A stretch of DNA of 11,432 bases from Dehalococcoidales bacterium (GTDB taxonomy: Bacteria; Chloroflexota; Dehalococcoidia; Dehalococcoidales; ARS1013), in NCBI GenBank assembly GCA_002690375.1, contig NZEH01000069.1:1-11432 (forward strand), written 5' to 3'. How positions within the stretch are numbered: the first letter of the stretch is position 1; every line of letters starts with the position of its first letter. Shown here in pieces: positions 6,828-11,432 of the stretch. The position numbers and the translations under genes were made by a program. Under the pieces are notes generated by a model. That model made no database searches, was not told the DNA's origin, and saw only the letters and a program-made list of their open reading frames with translations.

Positions 6828-8033
6828 ATGCAACCAGAAAAAAGTTCCAAAATGCCTTGGACCATGTTAGGTAGTGCCTGGCTGATGAGCTTTGCTATGT
6901 GGGTTCCGACATTCTGTATTCCCCCCATGGAACATATCATCAAGGAAGAACTTCTCCTAACGCATGCCCAAACCAGCCTGCTCTTTAGTGTCACCTGGAT
7001 AATGATAGCCATCGTCGCTATTCCTGCCGGCCTTATCGCCGATAGGATAGGCGTCAGAAAAGCCGCCGGTATTGGAATTATCATGGTAGTAGTAGGGACA
7101 ATATTGAGAAGTACCGCTACCAGTTACCCCAGCCTCCTGGTATTTACCTTCATTTATGGCTTTGGTATCGGCTGGATATTCCCCAATCTACCCAAGCTGG
7201 TAAGTGCTTGGACTCCACGCGACAAAGCTGGTATGACTATGGGGATATTCGTTACAGGAATATCAACTGGCATTGCTCTTAGCCTGACTATCACCATGTC
7301 TTCAATCTTCCCCATAACTGGCACTTTCCAAGGCGTCTTTTTCTTCTGGAGTATCCCCGCTATCATCGCTGCCATCTTTTGGTGGGCACTGGTTAGGGAG
7401 CCACCCCGCAATAACCTTCACGATGAGCTGATAAGCAGTGGTAAGACTCTGTCCCTCAAAGTGTTGAGAAACAAGAACCTCTGGCTGATAGCTAGCTTCT
7501 TCCTGTTAAATGAGTTCTTTTTCGCAGCTTGGACAGGTTGGGCTCCAGCATTGATTATGCTGAAGGGAGCGACGGCAGAGCTTGCTGGATTTCTTGCCTC
7601 AATAGTCCTCTGGATAGGCATTCCAACTGTTTTCCTGATGCCCCGGCTTGCCTATAAACTAGGCTTGAGAAAACCTTTCCTCTGGTTACCTTCTATCATT
7701 GCAGCCATTTTTGCTTGGGGAGCAATATATATGGACCTGTCCCTGATGTGGCTCCCTATGGCCCTGGTAGGAATCGCCGTTAATACTAGGTTCCCAATTT
7801 TACTGGCACTACCGATAGAGCTAATACCTGAGGGGGAGGTAGGAACCGCAAGTGGTTTGATACTATCTATAGGTTGTGCTGGGGGAATCATTGGCCCCTT
7901 GATAGGCGGGCGCATCTTAGACCTCACTGGGAGCCTTGACTTATCTCTCCTTGCTCTTACTGGTATATCCATAGCTATGGCTGTCGTCGCTTTCATGCTA
8001 CCCGAAACTGGAACTAGAAATAGAGTTAAGTAG
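6828..8033 (+). CDS. Major facilitator superfamily (MFS) transporter
   Basis: An inner-membrane secondary carrier of 401 residues with about twelve hydrophobic segments, the usual MFS length. MFS motif A, GLIADRIGVRK, is at residues 68-78 between TM2 and TM3, with the usual D-R-x-G-x-R core. A second family-like stretch, GGIIGPLIGGRILDLTGS, precedes the last helices. I start at ATG 6828. The frame opens earlier at a TTG (6771), but that adds 19 residues, has no SD and would be almost leaderless from the promoter at 6748-6756; the chosen ATG has only a weak GAGA upstream. The overall look resembles CynX/NimT- or NNP-like carriers, but the substrate is not determinable. It could serve the pathway of the downstream aldolase and ligase. 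Confidence 0.9.
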   Translation: MQPEKSSKMPWTMLGSAWLMSFAMWVPTFCIPPMEHIIKEELLLTHAQTSLLFSVTWIMIAIVAIPAGLIADRIGVRKAAGIGIIMVVVGTILRSTATSYPSLLVFTFIYGFGIGWIFPNLPKLVSAWTPRDKAGMTMGIFVTGISTGIALSLTITMSSIFPITGTFQGVFFFWSIPAIIAAIFWWALVREPPRNNLHDELISSGKTLSLKVLRNKNLWLIASFFLLNEFFFAAWTGWAPALIMLKGATAELAGFLASIVLWIGIPTVFLMPRLAYKLGLRKPFLWLPSIIAAIFAWGAIYMDLSLMWLPMALVGIAVNTRFPILLALPIELIPEGEVGTASGLILSIGCAGGIIGPLIGGRILDLTGSLDLSLLALTGISIAMAVVAFMLPETGTRNRVK

Positions 8034-8360
8034 CGGTGACCCGTACGCTAAAAACTAGTCCAGTTGTAATGCTAGTCTGAGGATTAAGAAACGGAGCAAA
8101 GCTGCCGACACCCTGATTTTATGTCTTCCGTAGAAAAATATCAAATTCTATATACATTATTTTTATAATAAAGAGCAGCGGTCTCCAAATCTGGAGCCCA
8201 AAGTGCCGTTCCACCGTGTCCCATATCGTCTGGTACAGTCCCCCAACCTCCGAAACCACGATTGGTGTGGCTAATTGTGACTCGCTGTGCCCCGCCGTCA
8301 ACGACAACGGAACGTCAAAATCAAGATGGGAGCGATAAGCTTCCCTCTCTCTATAAAGGC
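8034..8360 (+). other. Intergenic stretch between MFS and aldolase genes; no gene seen
   Basis: The first part is A+T-rich (a run of A and T near 8135-8175). From about 8170 the composition shifts to G+C-rich, like the aldolase gene downstream. Frames on either strand stay open for up to about 90 codons, but none has an SD, a recognisable motif or plausible composition. A short imperfect hairpin (CTCCA/TGGAG around 8183-8196) is present. No promoter, terminator or RNA gene could be supported here. The aldolase promoter lies immediately after. Confidence 0.5.
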
Positions 8361-8387
8361 TTGACAAATGCAAACTTGCCCTATAAA
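8361..8387 (+). promoter_or_regulatory. Sigma70-like promoter of the aldolase gene
   Basis: TTGACA (8361-8366, perfect -35) and TATAAA (8382-8387) are separated by 15 bases, shorter than the optimal 17; at 17 bases the alternative -10 is TAAAGT. The octamer CTATAAAG occurs twice, at 8351-8358 and 8381-8388, exactly 30 bases apart and flanking the -35, which might be an operator pair. The aldolase SD AAGGAGG is at 8421-8427. Confidence 0.55.
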
Positions 8388-8433
8388 GTAGCATTTAAAA
8401 TTTAAATTATTATTCCTCGCAAGGAGGGCAAGC

Positions 8434-9357
8434 ATGGCCGATTTAAGATTGCAAGGCGTACTGCCAGCGCCGGTGACTCCCTTTGATAAGAAGGGGGAAG
8501 TAGATGAACCGGCTTTGAGGAAACATTTCCGGGACTTGCTGGCGGTAGAGGGAATCACGGGTTTGGTGCCCAATGCAGACGCCGGCGAGGGGAAATCTCT
8601 CACTACAGATGAACGCAAGCATATCATCCACATCTGTGTCGAGGAAGTCCAGGGGAAAGTGCCGGTCATTGCTTGCATCAATGCTGATTCTGCCTCCAAG
8701 GCTGTGGAGTCGGCTCTTGATGCCAAGTCAGCGGGGGCAAGTGCCATCTTGCTAGCGCCGCCTTCTCAATGGCTCATCGGTTGGCCCCCTGAGGCGCCCC
8801 ACGCCTTCGTGAGAGCGGTGGCGCAGGGAGCTGGTATTCCAATTGTTATCTTTCAATATGCACTGTGGATGGGTAAGGCTTCCTACGATCCGGAAACCCT
8901 CGCCCAGCTGGTAACCATTGATGGGGTAGTGGGGGTGAAGGATACAGCGTGGGAGGTCAAGCGCTATGAGGAGGAATTTCGGGCTGTCAAGGCTGCGGCA
9001 CCCCACGTGGCTATGCTGAGTGCCTGTGATGAGCACCTCTTACACACATATCTGGTAGGGGCAGACGGTACCTTGGTGGTTTATGCAGCCCTGGTGCCGG
9101 AACTCATTGTGGAGCTCTTTGAGGCATGCCAGAGGGGAGAACTCCAGCGGGCCAGGTTTATCCACGACCGTCTCTGGCCGGTATCACAGGCAGTCTTCTC
9201 GACCTTCCCCCAGTCCAATTGGGTTGTTCGAATTAAGGAATGCCTTGTGCTCATGGGACGCTTGGAGAGTGCCACTGTTCGCTCCCCTCTCGTACTGGCT
9301 AGTGAAGATGAGCGAAAGATGTTACAGAAGGCCCTCCAAGCAGCAGCGCTAGTTTAG
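8434..9357 (+). CDS. DHDPS/N-acetylneuraminate lyase-family aldolase (class I, Schiff base)
   Basis: A 307-residue cytoplasmic TIM-barrel enzyme of the dihydrodipicolinate synthase (DapA)/NanA family, usually about 290-310 residues. The family start GVLPAPVTPFDKKGEVD is at 8-24. The Schiff-base lysine is K169 in GVVGVKDTAWE and the catalytic tyrosine is Y142 in IFQYALW. The GTTGE loop is replaced by A48-D-A-G-E52, so the Thr pair that binds the keto-acid carboxylate and relays protons in DapA/NanA is lost. This argues against true lysine-pathway DapA and for another 2-oxo-acid aldolase, hydratase-aldolase or dehydratase. AAGGAGG lies 6 bases before the ATG. It has its own promoter and is richer in G+C than its neighbours, hinting at separate origin. 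Substrate unknown. Confidence 0.88.
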   Translation: MADLRLQGVLPAPVTPFDKKGEVDEPALRKHFRDLLAVEGITGLVPNADAGEGKSLTTDERKHIIHICVEEVQGKVPVIACINADSASKAVESALDAKSAGASAILLAPPSQWLIGWPPEAPHAFVRAVAQGAGIPIVIFQYALWMGKASYDPETLAQLVTIDGVVGVKDTAWEVKRYEEEFRAVKAAAPHVAMLSACDEHLLHTYLVGADGTLVVYAALVPELIVELFEACQRGELQRARFIHDRLWPVSQAVFSTFPQSNWVVRIKECLVLMGRLESATVRSPLVLASEDERKMLQKALQAAALV

Positions 9358-9443
9358 ATAAAACAAATTCAAGCTTAGCTATATTGCTTCAGACTAATCT
9401 CAAGCCTTACCGATTATGTGTATCGACCTACCGTGTCGGGCTG

Positions 9444-9657
9444 TCACCTCAAACTTTCCTTGCGGGTGGGTTTTAACAGCGAGACCTGCATAAGACTCAT
9501 AATGGCGAGTACAGCATAAATCAAGAAGATTAATTGATAGCTACCGGTTATATCAAATGTGTGGCCAGCCATGAGAGAACTAATGGCACCTCCGGATAAT
9601 ACCGACAAGGAGAAAGATAGATAGATGCCTGAGCATAATACTAAGTTATATAACTTG
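9444..9657 (-). pseudogene. C-terminal relic of a second MFS transporter
   Basis: Reading on the minus strand toward the TGA at 9444-9446, the translation is MFS-like: a stretch ending LSVLSGGAISSLMAG, then HTFDITGSYQLIFLIYAVLA, then MSLMQVSLLKPTRKESLR. This matches the end of monocarboxylate/oxalate-formate-type carriers (pattern GGAIGPLLAGxIFDxTGSYxLAF followed by a last helix and a basic tail). Only about 60-70 residues of a carrier of about 400 remain. The upstream part is replaced by the ligase gene on the opposite strand, and the upper boundary (about 9620-9657) is approximate. It shares only a general pattern with the intact MFS at 6828-8033, so it is not a simple duplicate. An expressed peptide is unlikely. 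Confidence 0.7.
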
Positions 9658-11427
9658 AGCACTGGGAAGCCTATTACATCCTTAAGTCCCTTTTCTTCTC
9701 CCATAGATGAGTATCGTGCTGCTTTTGAGAATCGAGCACATCTTTTCCTAAATTACTATACTTTTCAGGGCGGGAAGGTGCGGAAACAGACATTAACCAG
9801 GGGGGAGTTTTGGGACCTGACTTGTGCCACAGCGACATATCTTATTAAGCAGGGGCTATCAAAAGGCGACCGAATAATCCACTGTTTTTCTTCTAACAGC
9901 TTACACGATTTAGTATTTAGACTTGCGGCTGTCCTAGCTGGATGTGTCCCGGTTACCATTAACTGGCAAGCAGATGATAACAAGCGTGTCCTTTATAAGG
10001 CGAAGGTAACAAACGCAAAACTAATGGTCTGCGACAATGGCTTTGTCAATAGGATAGAGGCGATAAAGCCCCAGTTATTGCCCATATCGTTTCTTGAAGC
10101 GGAAAAGGTTGAAGGGTATCAGGCTACCAGCCAATTGACCTACCCACCACTCAGTTATGATGATGACCGAATGGTTATTTTCACCTCCGGTACCACTGGC
10201 AAGCCTAAAGGAGTGAGTCTATCACACCGAAGCTATTTAACAAACAGGCTTACCTTTGAGCACTATTTTGGAATGTCAGAAACCACGCAGTTGGACTTAT
10301 TATTGGTAAATCCTTTGCACCATACTAATTCGTCAGCTTTATCTGACTGGGGCATGCGGCGCAGTGGGACTATAATACACCTGTTACAGCACTATGCCAC
10401 GGTCTACTGGAAGATACTCGTAGAGGTTGCTCGCCGCAAGCGTGACTTACTCGTCGCCCCTATGGTCCCACGGCATATTGACTTCCTAGAGTCTCTGGCT
10501 ACTGAATCAAAATTACCAATTGAAGAGGCTAAGCTCAAAGAGGCATTGAGTCGAACAGATATCTTAATAGGTTCAGCACCGGTTGGACCGATAACGATAA
10601 AGCGAATACTCAAGCTCAGCAATCGGTTACCCCATGTACGCTTCGGCTCAACTGAAACCTGCCTCCAAGTAATGGCCACTCCCACAAAAATGTCACCAAA
10701 CGAACTCATGAAGGTGTTCGAAGCCGGCTGGTCGCACCACTACAAAGGCGAAGAGATGGTCGGTTACTACATTGGCAGAGAACATCCCCCATTCACCCGA
10801 GTTAAAGTGGTTAAAGCCATCGACCCTGAGAGCAATGATTATCTGCGTTCCTGCGAAATCGGCGAGTCTGGTTACCTTATTACCCAAGGTCCTAATGCTA
10901 TGAGCTACTATGTAGGTGATGCTGAAGCCACAAGAGCTGTTTTTAGGGAAGAATGGTACACTGGCCTTAAAGACATTGTCTTTACTTTGAAGAATAGAAA
11001 GGACAGACAGCTAGATTATTATTGGATGTCCAGGGATTCGGAACTCCTTATTCGTGGTGGCGCCAACTACGCCTATGACCAGATCGCAGGTGAACTAAAC
11101 AAATTTATAGTGGAGCACTTCCAACTAAAACCCGAGCAATTTCAGTTGGCTGTGGTGGGTCTTCGATTGGAAAGCGAGCATGAGGATAGCTGCTGTGTAA
11201 CCATTGAATTCAGTGAAGACACGGTTGATGTCCAGTCACAATTGGAGGCTAATTTCATTGAAAAAGCTTCCCACATAGTTTCTAAAGGTGCCCGACCTGA
11301 TTATGTGCGATTTGAACGAATCCCCCGTAATTTTAAGGGTATAATACTCTACCCCCAGTTGAAGCAAGACTTTCTTGACTCGCTAAAAAACAGGAAGCGG
11401 AGTATCAACTCAGAGAAGAGTGGCTGA
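9625..11427 (+). CDS. ANL-superfamily (acyl-CoA synthetase/AMP-binding) protein with atypical A7 and A10 motifs
   Basis: A 600-residue cytoplasmic member of the acyl-CoA synthetase/NRPS adenylation/luciferase superfamily. The P-loop-like A3 motif FTSGTTGKPKG is intact (186-196) and A5 is FGSTET (340-345), so carboxylate adenylation looks possible. The hinge region reads MSRDSELLIRGGANYAYDQI (468-487), matching the A8 pattern. A7, normally Y-x-T-G-D, reads YTGLKD (445-450), and A10, normally PRTxxGK, reads PRNFKGI (567-573), so the catalytic lysine site appears to be Ile573 with K571 two residues earlier. The ATG at 9625 has AAGGAG upstream at a long 12-base spacing, and both lie inside the opposite-strand MFS relic. 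It stops 5 bases before the window end. An acyl-CoA ligase is the default call; substrate and true activity are uncertain. Confidence 0.85.
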   Translation: MPEHNTKLYNLSTGKPITSLSPFSSPIDEYRAAFENRAHLFLNYYTFQGGKVRKQTLTRGEFWDLTCATATYLIKQGLSKGDRIIHCFSSNSLHDLVFRLAAVLAGCVPVTINWQADDNKRVLYKAKVTNAKLMVCDNGFVNRIEAIKPQLLPISFLEAEKVEGYQATSQLTYPPLSYDDDRMVIFTSGTTGKPKGVSLSHRSYLTNRLTFEHYFGMSETTQLDLLLVNPLHHTNSSALSDWGMRRSGTIIHLLQHYATVYWKILVEVARRKRDLLVAPMVPRHIDFLESLATESKLPIEEAKLKEALSRTDILIGSAPVGPITIKRILKLSNRLPHVRFGSTETCLQVMATPTKMSPNELMKVFEAGWSHHYKGEEMVGYYIGREHPPFTRVKVVKAIDPESNDYLRSCEIGESGYLITQGPNAMSYYVGDAEATRAVFREEWYTGLKDIVFTLKNRKDRQLDYYWMSRDSELLIRGGANYAYDQIAGELNKFIVEHFQLKPEQFQLAVVGLRLESEHEDSCCVTIEFSEDTVDVQSQLEANFIEKASHIVSKGARPDYVRFERIPRNFKGIILYPQLKQDFLDSLKNRKRSINSEKSG

Positions 11428-11432
11428 TAAGA

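Noticed and set aside
6771..6830. TTG start at 6771 for the MFS gene
   Set aside because: No SD, and it would be almost leaderless from the predicted promoter. The ATG at 6828 gives the normal family length.
8031..8055. TAGCG/CGCTA inverted repeat at the MFS stop as terminator
   Set aside because: Only 5 bp with a 10-base loop and followed by A residues rather than T on the plus strand.
8180..8198. Imperfect hairpin as MFS terminator
   Set aside because: It is about 150 bases past the MFS stop, has a 5-bp core stem and no T-run.
8119..8394. 91-codon minus-strand frame between the MFS and aldolase genes
   Set aside because: No SD, no recognisable motif and unlikely composition. It also overlaps the aldolase promoter, and appears to be a chance open frame in G+C-rich DNA.
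1..11432. CRISPR array, insertion sequence, tRNA/rRNA, toxin-antitoxin or defence system
   Set aside because: No regularly spaced repeats, transposase motifs, tRNA-like cloverleaf or defence-protein motifs were seen on either strand.

Overview
The window looks like ordinary bacterial chromosome, with strong Shine-Dalgarno (SD) sites, sigma70-like promoters and moderate G+C. It carries a small catabolic or transport locus split into two divergent halves. The solute-binding protein has a lipoprotein signal, as expected of a monoderm or Chloroflexota-like bacterium. The gene mix (Liv-type ABC importer, C-N hydrolase, MFS carrier, acyl-CoA-synthetase-like enzyme) would suit an uncultured Dehalococcoidia-type organism. 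That placement is a weak inference and no marker gene is present.

Left half, minus strand (about 1-5837): read in the direction of transcription, a nitrilase-superfamily hydrolase of the aliphatic amidase/formamidase type is followed by a complete branched-chain-amino-acid-type ABC importer. The importer order is lipoprotein binding protein (livK-like), permeases livH and livM, then ATPases livG and livF; livF runs off the left edge with only its last few codons missing. livH-livM-livG-livF are tightly packed or overlapping. A perfect 17-bp stem-loop separates the binding-protein gene from the permeases. The pairing suggests uptake and hydrolysis of an amide or a related nitrogen compound, but the substrate cannot be read from the sequence.

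Middle (5838-6770): a long, A+T-rich, mostly non-coding divergent region. On the minus strand it holds a good promoter (TTGACA, 17-nt spacer, TAACAT) with a roughly 365-nt leader in front of the hydrolase. On the plus strand it holds a 60-residue CxxCxxC protein gene with an excellent SD.

Right half, plus strand (6828-11427): an MFS permease, a dihydrodipicolinate synthase/N-acetylneuraminate lyase-family aldolase with its own promoter and an altered GTTGE loop, and a 600-residue ANL-superfamily (acyl-CoA synthetase-like) protein whose A7 and A10 motifs depart from consensus. Between the last two lies, on the minus strand, the C-terminal relic of a second MFS carrier; the ligase start codon sits inside this relic. 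The aldolase gene is richer in G+C than its neighbours.

No RNA gene, CRISPR array, insertion sequence or recognisable defence system was found. The most unusual points are the non-canonical ANL enzyme, the modified aldolase active site, the decayed MFS/ligase overlap, the structured leader before the hydrolase and the leader ORF that ends in the SD of the binding-protein gene.
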